Below are positions 18,003-26,288 of a stretch of 64,000 nt of DNA, in pieces. Below the pieces are notes generated by a model that saw nothing but the letters and a program-made list of their open reading frames with translations, ran no database searches and was not told where the DNA came from. The stretch comes from JAWXCB01 sp034440455 (GTDB lineage: Bacteria; Bacteroidota; Bacteroidia; Chitinophagales; CAIOSU01): NCBI GenBank assembly GCA_034440455.1, contig JAWXCB010000125.1, positions 1-64,000 on the forward strand. The letters are read 5' to 3'. Position numbers and translations under genes: made by a program. The stretch's first letter is position 1, and each line of letters starts with the position of its first letter.

Positions 18003-18012
18003 AACTTGCAGG

Positions 18013-18294
18013 TTACTCTTTCGGCAATGCAGACAAAAACTTTTCCGGCTCTGCTTTGAATTCATCTTTACATCCGGGATTGCAGAAGCCATATAACTTG
18101 CCATTGTAAGTCATTGTGTCGGCAACTTCAAACTTCGTCATCTGGCAAACAGGGTCAACCTTCACATCGAGTTGTTCAACCGTGAGAGCAATTTTTGTTT
18201 TTTCCTCTTTCCCCGCGTTATCCGTTTTTGCGGTTTGTCCGCAACCTGCGAATACGATGGAGGAAATAGCGAGGAGTAAAAAGAGTTTATTCAT
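18013..18294 (-). CDS. YHS domain lipoprotein
   Basis: A 93-residue lipoprotein. The start at 18294 gives a lipobox signal (MNKLFLLLAISSIVFAGC, Cys18). The mature part ends in a YHS domain: VDPVCQM, then YNGKLYGFCNPGCKDEF with paired Cys residues. YHS domains are often attached to metal-handling or copper proteins and may bind metal. A longer in-frame start adds six residues and spoils the signal. On the minus strand just after the plus-strand NUDIX gene (convergent). Confidence 0.85.
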   Translation of the reverse strand: MNKLFLLLAISSIVFAGCGQTAKTDNAGKEEKTKIALTVEQLDVKVDPVCQMTKFEVADTMTYNGKLYGFCNPGCKDEFKAEPEKFLSALPKE

Positions 18295-18340
18295 TTTAAG
18301 GTTTGTTTGCAATCAAATTTCGGAAATGTTTTTTAAAAAA

Positions 18341-19312
18341 CTATTTCCGCAGCAAGCCAAACACAACCAGCGCAATCAGCGGAATTGGAATCGTGCCGTC
18401 AATTTCCCATTCTCGTTCCAGAGCGCTGCCAAACGCGGGTTTCACAATGTTGCCCTGAATTACGTAGCCTTCCGAAGCGGGACCATATCTTCTCCGCAAA
18501 ATCGAGCCATCCCATTCAAATTCGTCCTCTGAGGAAAACCATTTGCGTCTTAAAATTTCTCCGTCCCACTCCATTTCTTCCTGCCCGGGATACCACAGGC
18601 GTTTCAGCGTTACGCCATCAAACGTCCATTCTTCATAGTCGAAAGAATTCCATCTCCGTTTTAGCACTTCGCCATCCCATTCAAATTCATCCAAGCCGGT
18701 GTTCCATAACTTGCGGATAGTGCCCGATGTGTTTTTAACAGAGGAAATTTGATTTGTTGAATTTGTTATCGCTGGCTGCATTTCTATTGCAGCTTTTTGT
18801 TCAAACTCTTTTTCCCACTCAAACTTTTGTACATAATAATAAAACACCGCAGCGAGTTTTCCTGTTGAAACATCGTGCGCTGCAATCCTGCATACAAGCG
18901 TGTCGGAATTTTTTAAATACAAATCAATGCTTTCAGTTTCTTTCTTGTAATGCGCCATCTGGTAACTGGCAGCGTAAGTGCTGTTTTTGCGATAGAAAAA
19001 TGCGCCATCGCGCACACTGAATAATTCTTCCCGCTGTGAAGCGTTCAGCACCTGTCCCTCTTTTTTCTTTGAGAAAAGATTTTCAGCCTTCACCAACAGT
19101 TCAATATCTTGCTGCTTGTCAGACGCGCCTTTAAAAATGATGTTGCCTTTAATAGTATAGAGCGTTTTGCCCGTGCCTGCTTCTTTCAAAAAATCATTTT
19201 CAAAAAAAAACGCCTTATTGCCCAGCCCGTCTTTTACTTCGATGGTTTGCGCAGCAACCGGTTGTGAAAAAAATAAGAGGATGAAACAATAGAGGGATAG
19301 TTGCAACCGCAT
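18341..19312 (-). CDS. Exported protein with C-terminal WDG repeats, unknown function
   Basis: Not a family I recognise. The start at 19312 gives a signal peptide (MRLQLSLYCFILLFFSQPVA, then AQ) and a 323-residue protein. The first two thirds look like a beta-rich secreted domain. The last third has about five tandem units of 18-22 residues with the pattern [LI][KR]R-x-[WY]...E-[FMW]-E/T-[WF]-D-G: examples are FEWDGEVLKRRW, MEWDGEILRRKW and FEWDGSILRRRY. It ends with a short hydrophobic helix (IPLIALVVFGLL) and RK, like a C-terminal membrane anchor. Neighbours are the YHS lipoprotein and an MltD-like enzyme, so an envelope role is likely. Confidence 0.7.
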   Translation of the reverse strand: MRLQLSLYCFILLFFSQPVAAQTIEVKDGLGNKAFFFENDFLKEAGTGKTLYTIKGNIIFKGASDKQQDIELLVKAENLFSKKKEGQVLNASQREELFSVRDGAFFYRKNSTYAASYQMAHYKKETESIDLYLKNSDTLVCRIAAHDVSTGKLAAVFYYYVQKFEWEKEFEQKAAIEMQPAITNSTNQISSVKNTSGTIRKLWNTGLDEFEWDGEVLKRRWNSFDYEEWTFDGVTLKRLWYPGQEEMEWDGEILRRKWFSSEDEFEWDGSILRRRYGPASEGYVIQGNIVKPAFGSALEREWEIDGTIPIPLIALVVFGLLRK

Positions 19313-19461
19313 GGAGGGAGTAACGGTAAAGATAGATTTTTCGCGTGTTGTCGTCATTGCGAGCGAGGAATCGGGCGCATGACAAATTGCAAAGAGCGTG
19401 GCTTTTCCCCCGATTACTCATGGGAAATACAAAGGAGTATCAAAGTAAAAGTTGAAGGGGG

Positions 19462-19482
19462 ATGCCGGAACGAGTCCGGCAT
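19462..19482. repeat. Short palindrome (ATGCCGGA family) after the MltD-like gene
   Basis: ATGCCGGA / TCCGGCAT arms around a short loop, four bases beyond the end of the transglycosylase gene. It matches the core arms of the larger elements near 37187 and 46531 and may serve as an mRNA 3' hairpin. Confidence 0.6.
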
Positions 19483-19486
19483 TGCA

Positions 19487-21004
19487 TCAAAGACCAATCT
19501 TCAGCACCATTCCGGGCTTCAGCTCATTGGCGGAAATGTTGTTTTCCTTTTTGATATCATCCACGTTTACGCGGTAGCGTTGTGAAATATCCCACAGTGT
19601 GTCGCCCGTGCGCACTTTGTAATACACGCAGTTGCAACTGTCATCACGCTTGATGTTCACCGTGCCTCCACTCGCTTTCCATTCCTGCTTCTCTTTCAGC
19701 GACATGCTGTTCACATCAGAGTAGTGGTCGTGCTTTTCTTTCGGAACATAAATCGAAAGTTTTTGTCCCACGCGAATCGTATTGCCGTTCATGCCGTTCC
19801 AGTTGCGAATTTGCTGGACGGTGCAATCATACCAATCTGAAATATATCCCAAATTATCGCCTGTCTTTACGGTATAATACAATTTCGACTTGCCGTTAGC
19901 GCCCGATGTAATCGTATTTAGTTGCGCAGTTACCTGCGAACGGGCAAGCAGTTCCTGTTCGGGGTCGGGCATGTTTTTGAAAATCGAATCTTCCATCGCC
20001 ACATACGTTGCGATTTTGCTTACCGGCAGCTTCAGCGCATAGCCCGAAGCGGTAACAGGAACAATATTTTTCTTCAGCGAAGGATTCAAAAATTCAAGCT
20101 CAGTCACCTCCATGCCGATGTTAGTTGCGATGTGCGAAAGCCCCGCTTTTTTATATACCATTACTGTATCAGTAGGGTGGCAAATGTATTTCGGCATAAT
20201 CGGGCGCAGCGCAAAATCTTTGTAGTGCATGAAAACATACATCGCGCCAAGAAAAGCAGGCACGTAGCCGCGCGTTTCAGCGGGCAGAAAATGCTGCATC
20301 TTCCAGAAATTTCTCTCACCGCCCGCGCGCGCGATTCCTTTGTTTACATTGCCCGGACCGCAATTGTATGCCGCAATAGCAAGCAGCCAGTCGCCATAGA
20401 TGCCATGCATTTTTTCAAGATAATCGAGCGCGGCAGTAGTGGAGCGATAAGGGTCCCTGCGTTCATCCTCATAGCTGTTGATGTTCACGCCCAGCATCCG
20501 CGCAGTGGAATACATTAACTGCCACAAACCCGTAGCGCCAGCACGTGATACCGCATTGGCGTTTAGCGCTGATTCCACCACAGCGAGATATTTCAAATGA
20601 TGCGGCAGATTGCGCCTGTCAAGTTCTTCTTCAAAAATCGGGAAATACATTTCTGACAAGCCAAGCATAATTTCCGTTTTCTCGCGCTTTTCATAGCCAT
20701 ACACTTCAATGTAGCGCTTCACGCGGTCATTGAAGGCAAGCGGAATTTCCGACTGAATGGATAAAATATTTTTGCGGATGAGCGAGTCATTAAAGAGCAG
20801 GCTTTCTTTTGCAATAGCAACGGTATCCGCAGTTTCATGCAGCGGAATTTGGAATCGTCCTTCAAACATTTTGCCCGTGAGGCTGTCGAGGTTAGCGATG
20901 ATGGCTGCTTCTTCTGTGGTGAATTGCTTGCCGCTCTGCGCAAACGCAGAAAAAGAACAGACAACTGCGAGCAGCAGGTTCAAACATGGAGTAAATAAAC
21001 GCAT
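19487..21004 (-). CDS. MltD-like lytic transglycosylase with two LysM domains
   Basis: A 505-residue peptidoglycan lyase. Signal peptide at 1-22 (ending AFAQ). The SLT domain spans about 130-250 with catalytic Glu144 in VESALNAN, then SRAGATGLWQ and the AYNCGPGNV motif. Two LysM modules follow: about 376-420 (YTVKTGDNLGYIS) and 461-505 (YKVRTGDTLWDIS), which bind glycan. It cleaves the MurNAc-GlcNAc bond with 1,6-anhydro product formation. There is no lipobox, unlike E. coli MltD. Likely functions in the periplasm in wall turnover. Confidence 0.93.
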   Translation of the reverse strand: MRLFTPCLNLLLAVVCSFSAFAQSGKQFTTEEAAIIANLDSLTGKMFEGRFQIPLHETADTVAIAKESLLFNDSLIRKNILSIQSEIPLAFNDRVKRYIEVYGYEKREKTEIMLGLSEMYFPIFEEELDRRNLPHHLKYLAVVESALNANAVSRAGATGLWQLMYSTARMLGVNINSYEDERRDPYRSTTAALDYLEKMHGIYGDWLLAIAAYNCGPGNVNKGIARAGGERNFWKMQHFLPAETRGYVPAFLGAMYVFMHYKDFALRPIMPKYICHPTDTVMVYKKAGLSHIATNIGMEVTELEFLNPSLKKNIVPVTASGYALKLPVSKIATYVAMEDSIFKNMPDPEQELLARSQVTAQLNTITSGANGKSKLYYTVKTGDNLGYISDWYDCTVQQIRNWNGMNGNTIRVGQKLSIYVPKEKHDHYSDVNSMSLKEKQEWKASGGTVNIKRDDSCNCVYYKVRTGDTLWDISQRYRVNVDDIKKENNISANELKPGMVLKIGL

Positions 21005-21272
21005 GCGTTCAAAGTGGTTTCGAGGGGTGATGAAATGGGTATTATCTGAAAAGTTCTGTCAGGAACTTCAATTTACGTTAAAACATCCATTCAAGTTACG
21101 CCTGAATGCCTGAAAATAAAAAAAATGCGCCACCTTTTTCTTAACGCTCAAATGAAAGTGTTTCGTTCACAAGGCAATGAAAATATTTTTTGTGATAGTT
21201 GTGGCGCATACGTGTTTCGTTTCTTTATCATTCGCACTTGTAGCGAACTCGAAAGAAGTTTTGTGGAATCCA

Positions 21273-22802
21273 TTACCAGCCAGTCATGCCTTGTGTTAAT
21301 TCCCTGGCAAACCCCATCATCTTCTGCTCCTCAAATCTTCCCGCCATCACTTGCACTCCAAAAGGCATTCCGTTCGTGTGTTTTCCAAGAGGCAGCGAGA
21401 TGGAGGGTATTCCCGCAAGGTTTGCCTGCACGGTATAAATATCTGCGAGATACATCTCCACGGGATTCTTTGTCTTTTCGCCTAATGTAAATGCGGTGCA
21501 GGGCGTGGTGGGCAGCAGAATAAAATCGTAGCGGCTGAAAATGGTTTCTGTTGCTTCTTTCAACATACGCCTCACGCGCTGCGCCTGCGTGTAGTAAGCA
21601 TCTTGGTAGCCTGCGCTCAATACGAATGTGCCGAGCATGATTCTGCGCTGCACTTCTTTTCCAAAACCTTCGGAGCGCGATTTTTTATAGAGTGATTCTA
21701 CATCGGTAGCCAATGCGCTGCGATGTCCATAGCGCACACCGTCATAGCGCGAAAGATTGCTTGATGCCTCAGCTGTGGTCATGATGTAGTAGGCAGGAAC
21801 GATGTATTCCAGCAGCGGAAGTTCTACCTCCGCAATTTCATAGCCTTCCTGCTTCAGCCTATCTAAAATAGATTCCGTTCTTGATTTTATTTCAGGATCA
21901 AGTCCGGGATGTTCGAGTGTTTGTTTGATAAAGGCAATGGAATATTTCTTTTCAGAAATAGATGCCTCACCCCCACCCCCTCTCCAAAGGAGAGGGGAGT
22001 CTGAGACTAACGGTATTGCAGAATAGAAAGAAAGATTTTCATTTTTTGAAGCGGTGCTGTCATAGTTGTCCGCTCCCGCCATCACTTCGAGCAGGAGCGC
22101 TGCATCCTCCACGGAGTTTGTCAGTGTGCCGATTTGGTCAAATGAAGAAGCATAAGCAATCAGCCCGTGCCGTGATATTCTTCCATAGGTAGGCTTCATC
22201 CCGACTATTCCGCAAAAAGATGCGGGCATGCGCACAGAGCCACCCGTGTCGGAGCCAAGCGCGGCATGACATAATCCCGCTTGCACGGCAGCCGCGCTCC
22301 CGCCTGATGAGCCACCGGCAACTTTTGTGTTGTCGAGATAATTTAATACCGCGCCATAAGCAGAATTTTCATTTGATGAACCCATACCGAATTCATCACA
22401 ATTCAACCTGCCAATGATGATGGCATCTTCAGCCAGGATTCTTTCAACTGCCGTTGCATTGTAAAGCGAGGTGAAGTTTTTAAGAATTTTTGAGGCAGCC
22501 GAAGCCTTGTGTCCTTTGTAGCAGATGTTGTCTTTTATTCCTACAACAAGCCCATGCAGCTTTCCTGCATTTCCCGACTTGATTTTTTTATCAAGCGCAG
22601 TTGCTTTCTCCAGCGCTTCATCTGCAAACACTTCAAGGAAAGCGTTGAGGTGTTTCTGCTCCTCAATTCGTTTAAGAAAAAATTCAACGGCTTGCTTACA
22701 GGTGAAGTTTCCGACAGCCAGTTCTCTTTGTAATAGGGAAAGCGGCTGACGGATGAAATCGAGCGTTAAATGCGGAGTGATGTTGTTGGAATTTACAGGC
22801 AA
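21273..22802 (-). CDS. gatA: Aspartyl/glutamyl-tRNA amidotransferase subunit A, with in-frame repeat insertion
   Basis: A 509-residue amidase subunit of GatCAB, which converts Glu-tRNA(Gln) or Asp-tRNA(Asn) to the amidated form using ammonia from glutamine. The catalytic triad is intact: Lys90 (VVGIKDN), cis-Ser165 in GGSSGGSA and nucleophile Ser189 in DTGGSVRMP. Unusual: about 20 residues at 264-283 (PLVSDSPLLWRGGGGEA) come from a dispersed palindromic repeat lying inside the gene. They sit in a variable loop before KKYSIAFIK, so the enzyme may stay active. gatB and gatC are not in this window; tatA lies upstream on the same strand. Confidence 0.95.
   Translation of the reverse strand: MPVNSNNITPHLTLDFIRQPLSLLQRELAVGNFTCKQAVEFFLKRIEEQKHLNAFLEVFADEALEKATALDKKIKSGNAGKLHGLVVGIKDNICYKGHKASAASKILKNFTSLYNATAVERILAEDAIIIGRLNCDEFGMGSSNENSAYGAVLNYLDNTKVAGGSSGGSAAAVQAGLCHAALGSDTGGSVRMPASFCGIVGMKPTYGRISRHGLIAYASSFDQIGTLTNSVEDAALLLEVMAGADNYDSTASKNENLSFYSAIPLVSDSPLLWRGGGGEASISEKKYSIAFIKQTLEHPGLDPEIKSRTESILDRLKQEGYEIAEVELPLLEYIVPAYYIMTTAEASSNLSRYDGVRYGHRSALATDVESLYKKSRSEGFGKEVQRRIMLGTFVLSAGYQDAYYTQAQRVRRMLKEATETIFSRYDFILLPTTPCTAFTLGEKTKNPVEMYLADIYTVQANLAGIPSISLPLGKHTNGMPFGVQVMAGRFEEQKMMGFARELTQGMTGW
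21965..22009. repeat. Palindromic repeat (CCTCACCC...GGAGAGG family) inside gatA
   Basis: CCTCACCCCCACCCCCTCTC then CAAAG then GAGAGGGGAGTC. This is the same design as copies at 24951, 45991 and 60047-60158. The length keeps the gatA frame open and adds roughly 15-20 residues. Confidence 0.8.
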
Positions 22803-22817
22803 GAAGAATCAGGATGC

Positions 22818-23024
22818 TTACTTTTCGTCAATCTTTGCCTTTTCCTTTCTATCCTCCTCTTTTATCCCTTCTTTAATCTCAGTTTCGATGTTCGATTTGG
22901 CTGCGTTGAATTCGCGGATGCCTTTTCCTATACCGCGCATCAGTTCGGGAATTTTCTTTCCACCGAAAAGAAGCAGGATTGCCAGTACTATGAGGATAAT
23001 TTCAGGAGTGCCTAAACCAAACAT
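22818..23024 (-). CDS. tatA: Twin-arginine translocase subunit TatA/TatE
   Basis: A 68-residue TatA-family protein. One N-terminal membrane helix (PEIILIVLAILLLFGGKKIPEL) with the family FGxxKxP hinge is followed by an amphipathic helix (LMRGIGKGIREFNAAKS) and a charged tail. It forms the variable pore of the Tat system for folded proteins. No tatC is seen in the window. It is 15 bp upstream of gatA on the same strand, so the two may share a transcript. Confidence 0.93.
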   Translation of the reverse strand: MFGLGTPEIILIVLAILLLFGGKKIPELMRGIGKGIREFNAAKSNIETEIKEGIKEEDRKEKAKIDEK

Positions 23025-23089
23025 GTTGTCGTAATTATAAACTCAAAGTTACTGATTGTTGGGATATAGTAAAAATGCCGGAATGTAAT

Positions 23090-23344
23090 TTAAGCAGCGC
23101 GATACGGGCGATAGTTTACGATGGCGTGTTCGGGAGGCAAGGCAATATAATCTTCCGAAACGGCAACTACTTTCAGCGTATGTCCGTGCTGGTCGAAAAA
23201 CTCAAGCATGTAGCCCGTGCTATTCCTGTTGTCTTTCATTACTTCTACAATCGTGGCGACATCTCCCGCTTCAAAACGAAACTCAGGCAACGGTTTTGCC
23301 AACTGAATCTGCGTATAAAGTTTGAATGGTGTTTCCATGTTCAT
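23090..23344 (-). CDS. DUF4926 domain-containing small protein
   Basis: An 84-residue protein matching DUF4926: a small SH3-like beta fold with FRFEAGDVATIVEVM and a GYMLEFFDQHG stretch. It has no signal or membrane segment. It lies 13 bp downstream of a DUF6883 gene on the same strand. As I recall, the two families are often adjacent in other genomes, which suggests a two-gene module, possibly of toxin-antitoxin type. That role is an inference only. Confidence 0.75.
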   Translation of the reverse strand: MNMETPFKLYTQIQLAKPLPEFRFEAGDVATIVEVMKDNRNSTGYMLEFFDQHGHTLKVVAVSEDYIALPPEHAIVNYRPYRAA

Positions 23345-23357
23345 TTCAAAATTAAAA

Positions 23358-23666
23358 TTACTGCAGAAATAATGTAATGAACCTAAATTTATCCGCGTCT
23401 GTACGCAGCAACCAAATAGTAATTACCTCTGCACTTTTCAACTTGCCTTTCACTTCATACACTTCTCCGAACTGTGTTTTTTGCTGCAACAGCGCTTCAT
23501 AATTTGTTGCAATGTATTTTATGTCTTGTGCCGATTCTTGCGCGTTCTCCGTTGAATAACCAAGTTTGAAAAGAAATGCCAACTTATCATTCTTTGCTTT
23601 CTGCACAAGCAGGTAATCGGTAATCTTTTCTTCCGGTATCTCGATTTTTTCTGGAGGTATGCGCAT
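23358..23666 (-). CDS. DUF6883-like small protein paired with DUF4926
   Basis: A 102-residue cytoplasmic protein. The pattern resembles DUF6883: an N-terminal I-P-E-E-K-I-T-D-Y-L-L segment, then KLAFLFKLGYSTENAQ, a central helix, and a C-terminal YEVKGKLKSAEVITIWLLR. It is the first gene of a pair with DUF4926. Related domains are found as tips of polymorphic toxins and as stand-alone proteins, so this may be the active partner and DUF4926 the antidote. Not shown by the sequence alone. Confidence 0.6.
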   Translation of the reverse strand: MRIPPEKIEIPEEKITDYLLVQKAKNDKLAFLFKLGYSTENAQESAQDIKYIATNYEALLQQKTQFGEVYEVKGKLKSAEVITIWLLRTDADKFRFITLFLQ

Positions 23667-23700
23667 TAGTTACCCCTTTTTATTGATGCAGCACTTTCAA

Positions 23701-25053
23701 CTACTGATTGTTGGGATATATCCACAAAGCGGGATTGAGTTTCTGCGTTCCCTTCCAGAGTTCGAGATGCACTTTTGATTCGCCCGCCTTTTCATCGGTA
23801 TAAACCAAGCCGAGCGGCTGCTTCACGGTTACCTCATCACCTGTACTCACAAACACTTCTTTTAGATTTGAATACACCGTAAAATATTCTCCGTGGCGCA
23901 GCATTACCGCGCGTTGAAATCCGGGATTATACATCACCGTAATAACAGTGCCCTGAAACAGCGAGCGCGCCTGCGCGTTTGTGTTGGTGCAAACATCCAC
24001 GCCATTATTTACGATTTTGATGGATTTCAATACCGGATGCGCGTGCTCGCCAAAAGATTCGCAGATAACGCCTTTCTCAACGGGCCATGGCAATCTGCCT
24101 TGATTGCTGGCGAAACCTGCCGAGAGTTTTGCCGCTTCAGGCGTGGCAGAAAGCACGTTGGTTTTTGTTGAGGTAGTTTTTGTTTTTGCAGCTTCTGCTT
24201 CGGCTCTCTTCTTTGCCGCTTCAATTTCACGCTTAATAATTTCTTCAATCTTTTTGCTGAGGTTATCCGCAGCTTGCCTTTTTTTCTCGATGTCGTCACC
24301 CAGATGCTTCTCTTGCTTTTTTAACTGAGTAATAATTTTATCGGTTTCCTCCTTTTCTTCATCTAATTTTTTTCGCTGGCTCTGCTCGGTTTCCAGCAGT
24401 TTTTGCTTGTCGGTTTTTCTTCCCATTTGTTCCTGCCGCTTGCGCTCAAGCGATAGTTTGGTTTCTTCAATCACTTCTGCCTGCTTTTTGCGAAACTCAC
24501 CAAACTGTTGCAGGTAGCGAACGCGCGCAAATGCGTCATTAAAACTTTCTGCATTGAAAATGAAAATCAACTGGTTGAGCGCAGAGCGGTTTTTGTACAT
24601 ATTGTACAACATGCCCGCATATTCTTTTTTCAGTTCCACTAAATCTTCTTCCAGCGCAACGATAATGGCGCTCGTCTCATCCAACTGTTCGTCAATCACC
24701 GACATCTCTTTGTTGATGTTGCCGATCACTTTTTCACGCAGTTGAATTTGCTGACGCAGCGTTTGCAGTTGATTGAGTGTAAGTTGTTTGTTCTCACTGG
24801 TCTCTTTCAGCAGCTTTTTTGTGTACTCAATTTCTTGCTCGAGTTTTTTGCGTTCCTTTTCTAATTTTTCGCGGTCTTGGGAGTAGGAAGGAAAGAAAAT
24901 AAATAGAGCGAGAAGAATAATTATAAACGGAGTGCTGCTGCGTATGATTGCCTCACCCCGCCCCTCTCCATTTGGAGAGAGAGTCCGGACATTATTGCAA
25001 TGATTGAAAGTTGTTTTACTGTCGTCTGTGGACTGTTGAATGTTGACTTTCAT
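23701..25053 (-). CDS. EnvC-like murein hydrolase activator (degenerate LytM/M23)
   Basis: With the ATG at 25053, just past the DUF4292 stop, the protein is 450 residues. Order: an odd 40-residue cytoplasmic tail that includes a translated palindromic repeat (TLSPNGEGRGEA), one membrane/signal segment (FIIILLALFIFFPSYSQ), a long coiled coil rich in K/E/Q, and a C-terminal LytM domain. The domain lacks metal ligands: the usual HxGxD appears as NNGVD, and the HxH appears as KVH. Like E. coli EnvC it is therefore probably an activator of amidases rather than an enzyme. Last gene of a cluster with dut, TPR and DUF4292 genes. Confidence 0.85.
   Translation of the reverse strand: MKVNIQQSTDDSKTTFNHCNNVRTLSPNGEGRGEAIIRSSTPFIIILLALFIFFPSYSQDREKLEKERKKLEQEIEYTKKLLKETSENKQLTLNQLQTLRQQIQLREKVIGNINKEMSVIDEQLDETSAIIVALEEDLVELKKEYAGMLYNMYKNRSALNQLIFIFNAESFNDAFARVRYLQQFGEFRKKQAEVIEETKLSLERKRQEQMGRKTDKQKLLETEQSQRKKLDEEKEETDKIITQLKKQEKHLGDDIEKKRQAADNLSKKIEEIIKREIEAAKKRAEAEAAKTKTTSTKTNVLSATPEAAKLSAGFASNQGRLPWPVEKGVICESFGEHAHPVLKSIKIVNNGVDVCTNTNAQARSLFQGTVITVMYNPGFQRAVMLRHGEYFTVYSNLKEVFVSTGDEVTVKQPLGLVYTDEKAGESKVHLELWKGTQKLNPALWIYPNNQ
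24951..24990. repeat. Palindromic repeat inside the 5' coding part of the EnvC-like gene
   Basis: CCTCACCCCGCCCCTCTCC then ATTT then GGAGAGAGAGTCC. Same family as the copy in gatA. It lies between the likely start codon and the signal/membrane segment, so it is translated into a short tail. Confidence 0.75.
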
Positions 25054-25066
25054 CCGCTGGACTTCC

Positions 25067-25843
25067 TCACTCATATTTTTCGCTGACCTGAAAGGGAAAC
25101 GTAAGCGGCTCATCCCACTTAACTTTTGAAAACTTGAGCGATAACTCAATAGGTTCATCTGCTTTAACGCTGATTGTTCTTGCGTATGAAAATAGCCGCT
25201 CCTCTTCAGATTTATATTCGTCAAATACTAACAAAATGCTTCTCCCGGATTGTATATCAGTGAGATGTTCTGTGGATATTGCCAGATTGTCGCTGTCAAA
25301 ACTGAGCGTGTATTTATATTGTTCATTTTCGGAAGCGACTGTGTATTTATTTTTCTCCTGCTTGATTTTGGCTTGTTCAGGCGCGATAAAAAGGGCGTTG
25401 CCGACAAGCATCTTTTGCAGCAAATCAATTTTCAGCGGAAAAGAAAAATATTGCTCCAGCAGCGACAACGGCTCGTGGCGATAGATTTTATTGAGCCGGT
25501 CAAGCAGAAAAACGGAATCGTTGTGAATCAGCAATCGCGCAACTTCAACGCCCAGCATTGAAGTGACGGAAATCCAAATGACGCTGTCTTTGCGCATGCG
25601 GATTGCGGCAGTAAAACTTTTTGAGGTGGAATTGTCTTCATAACTCACCCGCGCTTTTGCGGAAAACCATTCATATTGAATGCGACTATTTCCCAACGTA
25701 ACAAGCAGCGAGTCAGCAGGATTTTTTTTGCTTCTGCTGCCGGAAATCTCTTTTGATGATTTGCAGGAAGAAAGGGAAAGGAGGGTGATATAAAAAAATA
25801 AGGCGATCCAAAGTGGGTGAAATGCAGGATGCTTACTCTCCAC
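25067..25843 (-). CDS. DUF4292 lipoprotein
   Basis: A 258-residue predicted lipoprotein with a GTG start. Signal LWIALFFYITLLSLSSC gives a lipobox Cys at residue 27. The mature part matches DUF4292, a Bacteroidota family with an LolA/LolB-like beta sheet (for example WISVTSMLGVEVARLLI and the FSFPLKIDLLQ segment), suggesting outer-membrane lipid or lipoprotein handling, though unproven. The GTG start overlaps the end of the DUF3368 toxin gene by 11 bp. Downstream comes the EnvC-like gene. Confidence 0.85.
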   Translation of the reverse strand: MESKHPAFHPLWIALFFYITLLSLSSCKSSKEISGSRSKKNPADSLLVTLGNSRIQYEWFSAKARVSYEDNSTSKSFTAAIRMRKDSVIWISVTSMLGVEVARLLIHNDSVFLLDRLNKIYRHEPLSLLEQYFSFPLKIDLLQKMLVGNALFIAPEQAKIKQEKNKYTVASENEQYKYTLSFDSDNLAISTEHLTDIQSGRSILLVFDEYKSEEERLFSYARTISVKADEPIELSLKFSKVKWDEPLTFPFQVSEKYE

Positions 25844-26288
25844 AAACTTTAAGTATTTCTTGGATGATGTTAGGAGAAACTCTGAAATCAGTTTTCTGAA
25901 GTTCGTTTACCAACGGTTTTACCTTAGCAATTATTCTGTCTTGCTTTGCTTTCACTAAAACTCCGAGCGTTCCTGTAATTTTCAGATTCAATGATTTTGC
26001 GACTTTTCTGGCGCGTAAATCATCAAGGATGATGGTTGCGTGTTGTTTCTCAATAGCCAGCGTGAGCGCACTTGCTTCTCCCTTATCTAAAACTTGTTCC
26101 AGCGTTTTTTGAAGAAAAACATCTTTAGGTTCTTCAACGATAATCCAGTCCGGCACAGGGTTGCCATATTCCTGAAGAATATCGGGTGTAATGTAAACAG
26201 TTTGATAGCAGAGCCTGAGTAAATCTATTTGACTGATTTTATTCAGCAAGACAAGGCAGCTTGTGTCTGAAATAATAATTTCAGGCAT
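25833..26288 (-). CDS. DUF3368 PIN-like toxin
   Basis: A 151-residue PIN-domain-like protein. It begins MPEIIISDTSCLVLLNKISQ with the first acidic residue of the nuclease site (D8), then GEASALTLAIE around the middle acidic residue, and TIILDDLRARKVAKSLNL with the third and fourth. DUF3368 proteins are the toxin partners of UPF0175 antitoxins and are thought to cleave RNA. The gene overlaps its antitoxin by 8 bp and the next gene, DUF4292, by 11 bp, so all are tightly coupled. Confidence 0.88.
   Translation of the reverse strand: MPEIIISDTSCLVLLNKISQIDLLRLCYQTVYITPDILQEYGNPVPDWIIVEEPKDVFLQKTLEQVLDKGEASALTLAIEKQHATIILDDLRARKVAKSLNLKITGTLGVLVKAKQDRIIAKVKPLVNELQKTDFRVSPNIIQEILKVCGE

Noticed and set aside
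21125..21210. ATGCGCCAC and GTGGCGCAT inverted words 68 bp apart between the MltD-like gene and gatA
   Set aside because: Only 9 bp, no second copy noticed and no ORF between; could be chance or a decayed element, so not listed as a feature.
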